From Apibacter muscae (lineage in GTDB: Bacteria; Bacteroidota; Bacteroidia; Flavobacteriales; Weeksellaceae), in assembly GCF_007845635.1 (NCBI RefSeq), contig NZ_SELG01000029.1, positions 310,001 to 374,000 on the forward strand: 64,000 bases of DNA, read 5' to 3'. Shown here piece by piece: positions 1-8,555 of the stretch. The notes beneath the pieces are model-generated. The model saw only the letters and a list, made by a program, of their open reading frames with translations. It did not search any database and was not told the origin of the DNA. Position numbers and translations under genes: made by a program. Position 1 is the first letter of the stretch. Each line of letters begins with the position of its first letter.

Positions 1-1
1 G

Positions 2-160
2 CCAGGGTCAAATGAAGAAAATACAATAGAAAATACAAGTTTTTCAATTGACAAGAATTATATTATTTCAGTTGTAACCAAAAAATTAAAAGAAAAATCA
101 ATAATTCAAAAATATAAAATTAATAATTCAGGAAAATTTGAAGAAATTAACAATAAATAA
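2..160 (+). CDS. C-terminal end of an unrecognised protein (5' truncated by window)
   Basis: The second reading frame is open from the window edge to a TAA at 158-160, giving 52 residues that are rich in Asn, Lys, Ile and Ser. No family motif is recognisable. The same frame stays open for another 24 codons after the stop (to a TAA at 233-235), which may be chance or may mean the gene was once slightly longer. The start lies outside the window. Confidence 0.45.
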   Translation, partial: PGSNEENTIENTSFSIDKNYIISVVTKKLKEKSIIQKYKINNSGKFEEINNK

Positions 161-641
161 TTTCCAAAAACTATTAATTGTAAAGGAAATAAAAGTAAAG
201 AAGGAGAACAGGTTTTATTTAATATGATAGAATAAAAGCAGAATAATTTATTCTAAATATATATGTTTCATACATACTGCCCGAAGGAATTATACCAATG
301 ACTATAGCTCCACAAGCAAGCAATAATACAAATAATTGTGTTTATAAGCAATATGATCTGATATGGGGAGCTAAGGTAAGTTGTGAGTTTAGGAAGAAGG
401 TTGTGGAGATTTAAATTACAAAAATAATTAACAAAGAAAATAATCATTTTTATTTCGTTTAGCAACATGTTTCATAACTAATTTTACACATATATGTTTT
501 GTTAACTTTCAATATAGATGAAAATTTATTGAATTTTGATCAATTTTTTTTAATAATTCTTATTTTTCAATTTCGTTTTTTGTAACTTTACACTCAAAGA
601 TTAAATTTTAGCAATAATAATTTCCATTTAGAACCATTGAA
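161..641. other. Intergenic region upstream of glpD
   Basis: This stretch of 481 bases has no convincing gene. A 66-codon hydrophobic open frame on the minus strand (268-468) exists but has no homology I recognise and is probably chance, or at most a decayed membrane-protein remnant. A -7-like element TAACTTTA at 583-590 (one base off TAnnTTTG) lies about 50 bases before glpD and is the best promoter candidate. Confidence 0.5.
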
Positions 642-2216
642 ATGAAACGAAACGAACAATTATCCAATCTTAACACAACAACCGAATGGGATGCGATTAT
701 AATTGGAGGTGGAGCTAGTGGCCTAGGAGCTGCGGTTGATGCATCCACAAGAGGGTACAAAACACTATTACTGGAAGCACACGACTTTGCCAAGGCAACT
801 TCTAGCCGAGCTACCAAATTATTACATGGAGGAGTTCGCTATTTAGCTCAAGGGGATATTGCACTTGTTAAGGAAGCTTTAAGAGAAAGAGGTCTTTTAG
901 AGAGAAATGCTAGTCACTTAGCTAAAAAACAAGTTTTTGTAATTCCTAATTATAAATGGATTGATGGACCATTTTATACCATAGGTTTAAAATTTTATGA
1001 CATGCTTTCCAAGAAATTAAGTTTAGGGAAATCCAAACATATAAATAAACAAAAAACCTTGGAAATGCTCCCTACCGTAGAGCCTAAAAGCTTATGTGGA
1101 GGAGTTATTTATTACGACGGTCAGTTTGACGATTCTCGTTTAGCTGTAAATCTAGCACAAACAGCTGTTGAAAATGGGGGTACTGTTATTAACTACATGA
1201 AAGTTATAGGATTATTGAAAAATGATGCTGGGCAGATTTGTGGAGTAAAAGCTAAAGATCTTATAAATGGAAATGAATATGAAATAAAAGGGAAAGCAGT
1301 ATTTAATGCTACAGGTGTTTTCACCAATGAAATTTTAAATATGAATGACCCTAACCATAAAAAAACTGTAGTTCCAAGCCAAGGAATTCACTTAGTTTTA
1401 GACAAATCATTCTTACCTGGGGATAATGCTTTAATGATTCCTAAAACAAGCGACGGAAGAGTTTTATTCGCTGTTCCATGGCATAACCGTTTGGTAGTTG
1501 GTACTACGGATGTACTCGTAGAAAAACCTAGCTTAGAGCCAAGAGCATTAGAAAAAGAAATTGAATTTGTTCTTGCCACCGCAAGTCAATACCTTACGAA
1601 AAAACCTACAAGAAAAGATGTACTTTCAATTTTCGCTGGTCAACGTCCTTTAGCCGCTCCAGACAAAGATGGCGGAAGCACTAAAGAAGTATCTAGAAGC
1701 CACAAAATTTTGGTTTCAGACTCTGGTCTTATGAGTATCATTGGAGGAAAGTGGACAACTTTCCGACAAATGGCGGAAGATTTTATTGATAAAGCTATTG
1801 AGTTAGGCAAACTACCAAGCAAAGAATGCAAAACAGTCAACCTCTCCATTCATGGAAATGTTCCTGCTTCTCAAGTAGACCGATCCAAACATAATTATAT
1901 ATATGGATCAGATATACCTGCCATTCAAAAACTTGAACAAGAAAATCCAGATTTAGCTCAAAAAATTCATCCAAATCATAATTATACCAAAGCTGAAATT
2001 GTTTGGGCGGTAAGAGAAGAAATGGCTGAAAAAGTTGAGGATATTTTAGCTAGAAGGGTTCGTTTATTATTTATTGATGCACGTGCTGCCATAGATTGTG
2101 CTGAAGAAGTAGCCCGTATTATGGCTAAAGAATTGGGTCATGATGCGGACTGGGTAGCAAAAGAAACTGAAGAATTTAAAACTTTAGCTAAAGGTTACCT
2201 ATTAGTAAACTACTAA
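642..2216 (+). CDS. glpD: Aerobic glycerol-3-phosphate dehydrogenase (FAD-dependent)
   Basis: The 524-residue product oxidises sn-glycerol-3-phosphate to dihydroxyacetone phosphate at the inner membrane and passes electrons to quinone. The N-terminal FAD-binding fingerprint IIGGGASGLGAA (about residues 20-32) is followed by the family block SSRATKLLHGGVRYL (about 54-68). The C-terminal third carries the GlpD-specific domain, with the segment RRVRLLFIDARAAI. Length fits the family (about 500-560). The gene is monocistronic by appearance, closed by a strong hairpin. It belongs functionally with glpT, glpQ and glpK further right. Identification is firm; the start was chosen as the first ATG before the FAD domain. 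Confidence 0.95.
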   Translation: MKRNEQLSNLNTTTEWDAIIIGGGASGLGAAVDASTRGYKTLLLEAHDFAKATSSRATKLLHGGVRYLAQGDIALVKEALRERGLLERNASHLAKKQVFVIPNYKWIDGPFYTIGLKFYDMLSKKLSLGKSKHINKQKTLEMLPTVEPKSLCGGVIYYDGQFDDSRLAVNLAQTAVENGGTVINYMKVIGLLKNDAGQICGVKAKDLINGNEYEIKGKAVFNATGVFTNEILNMNDPNHKKTVVPSQGIHLVLDKSFLPGDNALMIPKTSDGRVLFAVPWHNRLVVGTTDVLVEKPSLEPRALEKEIEFVLATASQYLTKKPTRKDVLSIFAGQRPLAAPDKDGGSTKEVSRSHKILVSDSGLMSIIGGKWTTFRQMAEDFIDKAIELGKLPSKECKTVNLSIHGNVPASQVDRSKHNYIYGSDIPAIQKLEQENPDLAQKIHPNHNYTKAEIVWAVREEMAEKVEDILARRVRLLFIDARAAIDCAEEVARIMAKELGHDADWVAKETEEFKTLAKGYLLVNY

Positions 2217-2243
2217 AACAAACTACCATTTACATATTGAACA

Positions 2244-2272
2244 AAGCCCGAAGAAGTTATTTCTTCGGGCTT
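2244..2272 (+). terminator. Intrinsic terminator after glpD
   Basis: A perfect 12-bp stem (2244-2255 with 2261-2272) and a 5-base loop, starting 27 bases after the glpD stop. The T-run after it is short, but the GC-containing stem stands out against the AT-rich background. Confidence 0.8.
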
Positions 2273-2340
2273 AATTATTAATGATAAGAATTATAAGCAT
2301 TAATATCTAAGTCATCAATAAACTTGAACGCGTTTTTTAA

Positions 2341-2348
2341 TATATTTG
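2341..2348 (+). promoter_or_regulatory. Bacteroidota -7 element TATATTTG for tgt
   Basis: TATATTTG matches TAnnTTTG exactly. Only five bases separate it from the tgt ATG at 2354, so the transcript would begin at or next to the start codon (leaderless mRNA). No clear -33 TTTG at the usual spacing was seen. Confidence 0.6.
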
Positions 2349-2353
2349 TATCT

Positions 2354-3484
2354 ATGTTTTTTACCATTTCAGAAACAGATAAAAGCAGCAAAGCAAGAGC
2401 AGGAATTTTAAAAACCGACCACGGAGACATTCAAACACCCATTTTTATGCCCGTAGGAACTGTAGGAACTGTAAAATCTGTACATCAAAGAGAATTAAAA
2501 GATGATATTAAGGCTCAAATTATTTTAGGCAATACTTATCACTTATACCTTCGTCCGGGTACTGAAATATTACACAAGGCTGGAGGGCTTCATAAATTTA
2601 TCAATTGGGACAGCCCTATACTCACAGATAGCGGTGGGTATCAAGTATTCTCATTGTCACAAACCAGAAAAATTCAAGAGGACGGAGTTAAGTTTAAATC
2701 TCATATCGATGGCTCTTACCATTTTTTTTCACCAGAAAGATCTATGGAAATTCAACGATACATTGGGGGAGATATTTTTATGGCTTTTGATGAATGTACC
2801 CCCTACCCATGTGATTATTCGTATGCAAAAAATTCTTTAGAAATAACGCATAAATGGTTGAAAAGATGTGTGAAATGGTGCGATGAAAACCCTGAATTAT
2901 ATGGATATAAGCAACACCTTTTCCCAATCGTACAGGGAAGTACATATGGTGATTTAAGAAAACAATCTGCAGAATTTATTTCATCCATAAACGCTGACGG
3001 AAATGCCATTGGAGGGCTAAGCGTTGGAGAACCTGAAGAGGAAATGTATAGAATAACGGATATAGTAACGGATATTCTACCTAAAAACAAACCTAGATAC
3101 TTAATGGGAGTTGGAACTCCTTGGAACATTTTAGAATCTATTTCCTTGGGTATTGATATGATGGATTGCGTAATGCCTACTCGGAATGCTCGCAACGGAA
3201 TGCTATTTACTTGGAACGGTGTAATAAATATAAAAAATAAAAAATGGCAAGATGATTTTTCGCCTTTAGATGAAGATGGAACTGCCTTTGTAGACAAAGA
3301 ATATAGTAAGGCTTATTTAAGACATCTTTTTGCCGCAAATGAATTTTTAGGTAAACAAATTGCCTCTATACATAATTTAGCCTTCTACCTAGATTTAGTG
3401 ACTGTTGCAAGAAAACACATTTTAGAGGGAGATTTCAATTCTTGGAAAAATTCAACGATTCCTAAACTTCGTACTCGTTTATGA
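2354..3484 (+). CDS. tgt: Queuine/preQ1 tRNA-ribosyltransferase
   Basis: The 376-residue enzyme exchanges guanine for preQ1 at the wobble position of GUN tRNAs, the first tRNA-level step of queuosine synthesis. The TGT hallmarks are visible: LTDSGGYQVFSL near residue 95, the substrate-binding GGLSVGEP near 225, and MDCVMPTRNARNG near 275. An upstream in-frame TTG would add ten residues, but it lies upstream of a -7 element, so ATG 2354 is chosen. The C-terminal zinc-site cysteines usual in bacterial TGTs are not evident. The stop codon overlaps the next gene in an ATGA arrangement, implying translational coupling. Confidence 0.93.
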   Translation: MFFTISETDKSSKARAGILKTDHGDIQTPIFMPVGTVGTVKSVHQRELKDDIKAQIILGNTYHLYLRPGTEILHKAGGLHKFINWDSPILTDSGGYQVFSLSQTRKIQEDGVKFKSHIDGSYHFFSPERSMEIQRYIGGDIFMAFDECTPYPCDYSYAKNSLEITHKWLKRCVKWCDENPELYGYKQHLFPIVQGSTYGDLRKQSAEFISSINADGNAIGGLSVGEPEEEMYRITDIVTDILPKNKPRYLMGVGTPWNILESISLGIDMMDCVMPTRNARNGMLFTWNGVINIKNKKWQDDFSPLDEDGTAFVDKEYSKAYLRHLFAANEFLGKQIASIHNLAFYLDLVTVARKHILEGDFNSWKNSTIPKLRTRL

Positions 3485-4581
3485 TTAACATAATTGACCG
3501 ATATATTATACGCAATTTTATTGGCACTCTTTTTTTTATGCTAATCCTTTTAGTAGTAATCTTTGTAATTATAGACATACAAAGTCACTTTCAGGAGTTT
3601 AATGAAAATGGTTTCACCATTACAGATGCTTTAAGACTATATTACCCCTACTATGTGATTTGGGCAGTGAATATATTTGCTTCTATCCTAATATTTATCT
3701 CGGTAATTTACTTTACCTCACGAATGGCTAATAACACTGAAATTGTGGCTATTATTAGTTCAGGAGCAAGTTTTTTTCGGTTTTCTAGACCTTACTTAAT
3801 TGTAAGTATTGCAATAGCTTCCGTTTCACTACTTACCAATCATTTTTTTCTACCTTGGGCGAATATAAAGAAGAATGAATTTAGTGTTAAGATTTTAACC
3901 GGTAATAAAAAAGATACTTACAATGCCAATCAATCAATTGCTTCACAAATATCTCCGGGCGAATACTTATTTATATATAGCTATAATAGGCAAATGAAAA
4001 GTGGTGCTGGCTTTAAATATGAAAAATTTAATAAAGATAGAATCTTACTTCATGAGTTAAGAGCCAATAATATTTACTGGTCTGAGAGTGACAATTCATA
4101 TATGCTAAGCAATTTCTACGAAAAGATTATGGACTCAACAGGTAGAGTTATCTACTTAAACAATGGACCTCAATTAAAAAAGAAATTTAACTTTACTCCT
4201 GATGAGCTACTCCCCGAATCCTATGTTGCAGAAACTATGAATACATTTGAGCTAAATAAGTTCATTGAGAAAGAAAAAATGAAAGGAGCCGGAAATATAA
4301 ACATTTATTTAAATGAATATCACCAGAGAACAAGCTCTTCCATAGCGATTATAATTTTAACTTTCTTAGCCCTGTCTTTATCTTCTGCAAAAAAAAGAGG
4401 AGGATTAGGTGTAAATTTAGCCATTGGAATAACATGTGCTTTTCTCTATATATTTTCATTTGAAGCCTTAAAAATATTTTCATCCACGGGAATACTACCC
4501 TCTTGGCTAGCTGTGTGGCTACCCAATTTAATATTTGGAATTATAACTACCATTTTATTTTACAAACGTGCTTATTCTTAA
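3481..4581 (+). CDS. LptF/LptG family lipopolysaccharide export permease
   Basis: A 366-residue inner-membrane protein of the YjgP/YjgQ type, with three hydrophobic segments in the N-terminal third (about residues 12-32, 55-77, 100-120), a large periplasmic domain, and three more at the C-terminus (about 285-365). Family members form the membrane part of the LptB2FG transporter that moves LPS toward the outer membrane. The N-terminus MINIIDRYIIRNFIG is typical. It overlaps the end of tgt by four bases, an arrangement I know from other Bacteroidota. LptF and LptG cannot be told apart from the sequence alone. Confidence 0.88.
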   Translation: MINIIDRYIIRNFIGTLFFMLILLVVIFVIIDIQSHFQEFNENGFTITDALRLYYPYYVIWAVNIFASILIFISVIYFTSRMANNTEIVAIISSGASFFRFSRPYLIVSIAIASVSLLTNHFFLPWANIKKNEFSVKILTGNKKDTYNANQSIASQISPGEYLFIYSYNRQMKSGAGFKYEKFNKDRILLHELRANNIYWSESDNSYMLSNFYEKIMDSTGRVIYLNNGPQLKKKFNFTPDELLPESYVAETMNTFELNKFIEKEKMKGAGNINIYLNEYHQRTSSSIAIIILTFLALSLSSAKKRGGLGVNLAIGITCAFLYIFSFEALKIFSSTGILPSWLAVWLPNLIFGIITTILFYKRAYS

Positions 4582-4587
4582 ATAAAT

Positions 4588-4791
4588 ATGAAGAAGAAAA
4601 CACTTATAAACCTTATAGCCATAGGAATAGGAATATATTTTATCTACCGTGGAATTGTTTGGTATAACAGTACCACAGATGAAAATCAACCCAATAAATT
4701 TATAGGATTCATTTATATGGGATTGGGCATACTAGCCATTCTTGTTCAAGTTTTTGCAAATTATAGAAGTACTAAACGAAAAGATAAATAA
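4588..4791 (+). CDS. Small two-helix membrane protein, unknown function
   Basis: A 67-residue product with two hydrophobic segments (about residues 6-26 and 40-60) and a basic tail. It sits six bases after the LPS permease gene and two bases before tsaB, so it is clearly part of the operon. I recognise no family. Translation is supported by the tight packing rather than by homology. Confidence 0.65.
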   Translation: MKKKTLINLIAIGIGIYFIYRGIVWYNSTTDENQPNKFIGFIYMGLGILAILVQVFANYRSTKRKDK

Positions 4792-4793
4792 AC

Positions 4794-5465
4794 ATGTCTA
4801 TTCATATTCTTAGTCTGGAATGTTCCACAAAAAACTGTTCTGTTTCCATTGGAACCAATGGAGATAATAATTGCTTATGCGAAGAACTATCTCCTGATTT
4901 TAAACACAGCGAAAACTTACATACCTTCATTCAATGGGCTTTAGAGGGAGCAGAATTAGAATTGAATAATATGCATGCAATTGCAGTTGGAAAAGGTCCC
5001 GGATCTTATACAGGTCTTAGGATAGGATTGGCTGCTGCTAAAGGATTATGCGTAGGATTAGATATACCTCTTATTTCTATTGATTCTCTTGAAATACTTG
5101 CATATCCATTCTTTGAGTCTGATTATGATTATATTATACCTGTAATGGATGCTAGAAGAATGGAAGTTTACACAACTGTTTTTGATAAAATGGGGAATAA
5201 ATTAGAAATTACTAAACCACATATTCTTCAAGAAGATTCTTTTTATGCATATAAAAATAAAACGGTTTTGTTTGTTGGAGATGCCTCAGAAAAAACAGAA
5301 AAATTCCTTAAAGAAAATTCACTCACTTACACCGATTCTTTTTCTTTTATTACCTCCTATCCTTCTGCTGAAAATATGAATCCTCTATCACATAAAAAAT
5401 TCAATAACAAATCTTTTGAGGATATAGCTTATTTTGATCCTCTTTACCTAAAAGAATGGAAATAA
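4794..5465 (+). CDS. tsaB: tRNA threonylcarbamoyladenosine biosynthesis protein TsaB
   Basis: A 223-residue ASKHA-fold protein, which partners TsaD and TsaE in the threonylcarbamoyl (t6A) modification at A37 of ANN-reading tRNAs. The start MSIHILSLECSTKNCSVSIG and the block GKGPGSYTGLRIGLAAAKGL (about residues 63-82) are diagnostic. Length fits the family (about 220-235). It is the last gene of the tgt-permease-small protein-tsaB operon, two bases after its neighbour, and is followed by a bidirectional terminator. Confidence 0.93.
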   Translation: MSIHILSLECSTKNCSVSIGTNGDNNCLCEELSPDFKHSENLHTFIQWALEGAELELNNMHAIAVGKGPGSYTGLRIGLAAAKGLCVGLDIPLISIDSLEILAYPFFESDYDYIIPVMDARRMEVYTTVFDKMGNKLEITKPHILQEDSFYAYKNKTVLFVGDASEKTEKFLKENSLTYTDSFSFITSYPSAENMNPLSHKKFNNKSFEDIAYFDPLYLKEWK

Positions 5466-5479
5466 TACTTTATAAAATA

Positions 5480-5507
5480 TGTAAAGCCGGGATTTTCCGG
5501 CTTTACA
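5480..5507. terminator. Bidirectional terminator between tsaB and the MIP18-family gene
   Basis: A perfect 11-bp stem (5480-5490 with 5497-5507) around a 6-base loop, sitting between convergent genes. It contains CCGG, which is rare in this AT-rich sequence. Confidence 0.8.
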
Positions 5508-5527
5508 ATTATTTATTTATATAAAAA

Positions 5528-5854
5528 TTATAACATACCTAGCTCAAATTTAGCCTCTTCACTCATCATATCCTTTTCCCAAGAAGGTTCAAAAGTTATT
5601 TGAACTTCCGCTTTACTCACCCCATCAATAGATTTAATTTTTTCCTCAACTTCCATAGGTAAAGTTTCAGCAACGGGACAGTTGGGTGTAGTTAGAGTCA
5701 TCAAAATATGAACTTCTCCATCAGTACTCACCTGCACATCATAAATCAGACCTAATTCATAAATATCCACAGGGATTTCAGGATCATAAACTGTTTTTAA
5801 TTTTTCAACAATTTTGTTACCCAAATCTTGTACTTGTTCGTCTGTAAAAGCCAT
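5528..5854 (-). CDS. MIP18/DUF59 family iron-sulfur assembly protein (SufT-like)
   Basis: A 108-residue protein of the PaaD/SufT/MIP18 family, which helps deliver or mature Fe-S clusters. Family features are VYDPEIPVDIYELGLIYDV near residue 22 and LTTPNCPVAETLP near residue 53, containing the conserved cysteine. In many Bacteroidota this small protein is encoded near suf genes; here it follows a bacilliredoxin gene by one base, suggesting a thiol/Fe-S related two-gene operon. Confidence 0.88.
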   Translation of the reverse strand: MAFTDEQVQDLGNKIVEKLKTVYDPEIPVDIYELGLIYDVQVSTDGEVHILMTLTTPNCPVAETLPMEVEEKIKSIDGVSKAEVQITFEPSWEKDMMSEEAKFELGML

Positions 5855-5855
5855 A

Positions 5856-6269
5856 TTAACAATATTCTTCGTATGCTTGCTTCAAATTTTCAGCAATTAT
5901 TTCAGCAGAATTACCTTCTATGTGATGTCTTTCTAAAAAATGAACCAACTCACCGTCTTTAAACAAAGCTATGGAAGGCGATGAAGGTGGAAATGGAACT
6001 AAATATTCTCTAGCTGTTTTCACAGCCTCTACATCAAATCCTGCAAAGGTAGTAGTTAGATGATTAGGCTTTTTACCCTCTCCTTCAATAGATAATAATA
6101 CCGATGGTCTGGCCGAACCCGCGGCACAACCACATACAGAATTAATTATTAATAAAGTAGTACCTGATTGTTGTAAAGCTTCTTTCACTTTTTCAGGAGT
6201 ATTTAAATCTTGAAAACCTCTATCTGTTAAGGCTGCCTTCATAGGCATAACCATTTCTTCTGGATACAT
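5856..6269 (-). CDS. BrxA/BrxB family bacilliredoxin
   Basis: A 137-residue thioredoxin-like protein of the YphP/YqiW family. The CGC active-site motif is visible in NSVCGCAAGSARP (about residues 43-55). Family members reduce mixed disulfides between proteins and bacillithiol, which some Bacteroidota make. It is the first gene of a two-gene operon with the MIP18-family gene, divergent from rnpA, and has its own -7 element upstream. Whether bacillithiol exists here cannot be told from the window. Confidence 0.88.
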   Translation of the reverse strand: MYPEEMVMPMKAALTDRGFQDLNTPEKVKEALQQSGTTLLIINSVCGCAAGSARPSVLLSIEGEGKKPNHLTTTFAGFDVEAVKTAREYLVPFPPSSPSIALFKDGELVHFLERHHIEGNSAEIIAENLKQAYEEYC

Positions 6270-6296
6270 TGTATTCTTTTAATCTTGTTACTTATA

Positions 6297-6304
6297 CAAA
6301 GTTA
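6297..6304 (-). promoter_or_regulatory. -7 element TAACTTTG for the bacilliredoxin operon
   Basis: On the minus strand TAACTTTG fits TAnnTTTG. A TTTG (CAAA at 6325-6328 on the plus strand) lies 20 bases upstream, within the 17-23 base spacing described for Bacteroidota -33/-7 promoters. Confidence 0.65.
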
Positions 6305-6334
6305 ATTAATGTTTACGACTCAAACAAATTAGCG

Positions 6335-6342
6335 TATATTTG
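6335..6342 (+). promoter_or_regulatory. -7 element TATATTTG for rnpA
   Basis: An exact TAnnTTTG match 46 bases before the rnpA start, in the divergent gap shared with the bacilliredoxin promoter. No strong -33 was seen. Confidence 0.55.
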
Positions 6343-6388
6343 AAAAAATTTGTAACCATATTACTTTATTTTCGAAGTATTTAAACGC

Positions 6389-6763
6389 ATGAATCAAAAA
6401 TACTCCCGAAACGAACATCTTAAAAATTATAAGCAAATTCAATATTTGTTTGAAAATGGAATTTGGGTAAATAAATATCCCCTAAAATTAATCTGTTGTC
6501 CAAACTTAGATCAAGCAACTAACTTTCATAAATTCGGAGTATCTGTATCAAAAAGAAATTACAAACGTGCAGTAGATCGAAATTATATCAAACGCTTGCT
6601 TAGAGAATGTTTTCGTTTAAACAAAGAACAATTATATTCTGCATTTTCACAACCTCATCTATTTATGTTACTTTATGTTGGAAAAGAAATTATAACATAC
6701 AAAGATTTAGAAGATACTTATAAAAATTTGCTTAATAAATGCTCTTTTAAAGAACAAGCATAA
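6389..6763 (+). CDS. rnpA: Ribonuclease P protein component
   Basis: A 124-residue basic protein that assists RNase P RNA in trimming tRNA 5' leaders. The RNR-type motif region reads KRAVDRNYIKRLLRECFR (about residues 59-76), preceded by FGVSVSKRNYKRA. Length and charge fit the family. rnpA often lies beside rpmH and dnaA near the origin in other phyla, but neither is present here. Confidence 0.93.
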   Translation: MNQKYSRNEHLKNYKQIQYLFENGIWVNKYPLKLICCPNLDQATNFHKFGVSVSKRNYKRAVDRNYIKRLLRECFRLNKEQLYSAFSQPHLFMLLYVGKEIITYKDLEDTYKNLLNKCSFKEQA

Positions 6764-6909
6764 AAAATTATCAATCTTGCCTTAGGAAAATTCATCCATA
6801 TAAAATTTATAACTATAATCTTACCCTTAATAATTGGGTTGCATATAATAGAATAATTTTCAATCTTACTTTTTTTTGTATTTTAGCACCAAATATTAAA
6901 AAACACCTT

Positions 6910-6956
6910 AAATCATTAACAGAAATTGTAATAAAAGCAATTTGCGTTAATGATTT
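6910..6956 (+). repeat. Inverted repeat covering the upstream start codon of glpT
   Basis: AAATCATTAAC at 6910-6920 is matched perfectly by its complement at 6946-6956, separated by 25 bases. The right arm contains the ATG at 6950. It could be an operator or a leader hairpin that masks the upstream start; function is inferred only from position. Confidence 0.4.
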
Positions 6957-6973
6957 TTTTTAAAACTAACAAA

Positions 6974-8350
6974 ATGTTTAATTTTTTATCGCCGCCAAAA
7001 CCCACTAATAAAAAAAATAATATAGAAACTGACTCTTATTATAAAAAATTAAGATTTCAAGTTTTTATAGGTATCTATTTTGGTTATGCTGCTTATTACC
7101 TAGTAAGAAAAAACTTAACTCTAGCTATGCCTTTTTTAGAGAAAGATTTTGGATATACTAAAGCAAGTTTAGGAGCAGCACTTGCCTGTAATGGCTTAGG
7201 ATATGGAATATCAAAGTTTGTAATGGGGGGAATTTCAGATAGAAGTGATGCTCGAAAATTTTTACCCTTAGGGCTTATTTTAGCTTCTTTAACCATTATC
7301 ATAGCAGGAAGTAACATGGTAATTTCTAATGTTTTAACCATTGGTATATTTCAATTCTTAATCGGCTGGTTTGGCGGAATGGGTTGGCCTCCTTGCGGAC
7401 GAGTAATGGCACATTGGTTTTCCCCTACTGAACGAGGAACTAAAATGTCCATTTGGAATACAGCCCATAATTTAGGTGGAATGTTAATTGGTCCTATCAC
7501 AGCTTTTGCCACAGGATATCTCGCTTTATTAAATTTTAAAAATTTTTGGCAAATAGGAATGTTTACAGTACCAGCTATTATTGCAATTTTAGTGGCCCTA
7601 TTTGCTTATATATTGATTAGAGACAATCCTCAAGCCTGCGGATTACCCCCTATTGAAGAGTATAAAAATGATTATCCTGCCAATTATTCTAAAAAGGCAG
7701 AAGAAGTTTTATCCGCTAAAGAAATTTTCTTTAAATATGTTTTAAACAATAAAATTCTATGGATAGTTGCCATTGCCAATGCATTTGTATATTTAGTCAG
7801 ATATGGAGTTTTAGACTGGGCTCCTACTTACTTAAAAGAAGTTAAAGGTTACGACATTAAACAAGTCGGATGGGCATATTTTGCATACGAATTTGCAGCT
7901 ATCCCAGGTACAATTATTTGTGGATGGATTAGCGACAAAATATTTAAAGGAAAAAGAGCGGTTACTACCATTATTTTTATGCTATTAGTAATGATTGCAG
8001 TTCTAGTATACTGGAAGAATGAAGGAAGTATGACCATTGATATTATTGCACTCATATCCATAGGTTTTTTAATTTACGGACCTGTTATGCTAATTGGTGT
8101 ACATGCTTTAGATTTAGCTCCCAAAAATGCAGCCGGAGCTTCTGCTGGATTAACTGGACTTTTCGGATATTTAGTTGGTACTGCAATTTTATCAAATTTA
8201 TTAATGGGATATATAGCAGAGCATTACGGATGGGGTGCTGGGTTTGAACTACTAATCGTTGCATGCATTCTTGCTTCAGTACTAATGCTTTTAACAATAC
8301 CTGACGAAAATAGAAAATACAGAAATAGAAAAAAACTAGCCCAATCTTAA
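6974..8350 (+). CDS. glpT: Glycerol-3-phosphate transporter (MFS, OPA family)
   Basis: A 458-residue, 12-helix organophosphate:phosphate antiporter. The opening helix GIYFGYAAYYLVRKNLTLAMP and the loop GGISDRSDARKFLPLGL are typical of GlpT/UhpT. Its neighbour is glpQ, which supports glycerol-3-phosphate over hexose phosphate as the substrate. ATG 6974 gives MFNFLSPP; an ATG at 6950 would add eight residues but lies inside an inverted repeat, so the start is uncertain. The likely role is import of G3P released in the periplasm by GlpQ, feeding GlpD. Confidence 0.88.
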   Translation: MFNFLSPPKPTNKKNNIETDSYYKKLRFQVFIGIYFGYAAYYLVRKNLTLAMPFLEKDFGYTKASLGAALACNGLGYGISKFVMGGISDRSDARKFLPLGLILASLTIIIAGSNMVISNVLTIGIFQFLIGWFGGMGWPPCGRVMAHWFSPTERGTKMSIWNTAHNLGGMLIGPITAFATGYLALLNFKNFWQIGMFTVPAIIAILVALFAYILIRDNPQACGLPPIEEYKNDYPANYSKKAEEVLSAKEIFFKYVLNNKILWIVAIANAFVYLVRYGVLDWAPTYLKEVKGYDIKQVGWAYFAYEFAAIPGTIICGWISDKIFKGKRAVTTIIFMLLVMIAVLVYWKNEGSMTIDIIALISIGFLIYGPVMLIGVHALDLAPKNAAGASAGLTGLFGYLVGTAILSNLLMGYIAEHYGWGAGFELLIVACILASVLMLLTIPDENRKYRNRKKLAQS

Positions 8351-8413
8351 ACGAATTGTAATCATTTAAAATAGTTAAAAAATTAATTTTATCTCATATT
8401 TAGAAATAAAATT

Positions 8414-8555
8414 ATGAAAAATTATTTACAAACCTTATTGAAACTATCTTTAATGGCTATTGGTTTCATTTCAATTTCTCATTGTAGCAAGATGATACTG
8501 TTTATACCCCTAGTCCACCTCAAGACTCCATAGTTATAAAAAAATAACAGCAGAA
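8414..8555 (+). pseudogene. glpQ: Detached lipoprotein signal/leader of glpQ (two frameshifts)
   Basis: ATG 8414 opens a clean lipoprotein signal, MKNYLQTLLKLSLMAIGF followed by ISISHC and Ser. The frame then breaks. Adding one A in AGCAAG near 8492 restores DDTVYTPSPPQDSIVIKK, and adding one A in the 7-A run near 8537-8545 joins this to ITAEMKLVQNYVPE, directly into the GlpQ body. Both lesions are one-A losses at A runs, so either real decay or homopolymer sequencing error is possible. Without the leader GlpQ would lack its export signal. Confidence 0.75.

Noticed and set aside
161-235. Open frame continuing after the stop of the first partial gene
   Set aside because: Twenty-four stop-free codons can arise by chance and there is no second evidence for readthrough or a nonsense mutation.
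268-468. 66-codon hydrophobic open frame on the minus strand upstream of glpD
   Set aside because: No recognisable family, no promoter or partner, and a simple AT-rich hydrophobic composition that chance frames often show. At most a decayed remnant of a membrane protein.
2080-2085. CACGTG inside glpD as a third parS site
   Set aside because: Only the six-base core matches; the flanking TGTT/AACA parts are absent and it is in coding sequence.
2815-3297. 160-codon minus-strand open frame inside tgt
   Set aside because: It is antisense to a clearly conserved enzyme and shows no protein family features; a shadow frame.
6270-6388. Origin of replication next to rnpA
   Set aside because: rnpA is origin-linked in many bacteria, but there is no rpmH, dnaA or DnaA-box cluster here, and strand composition does not change at this point.
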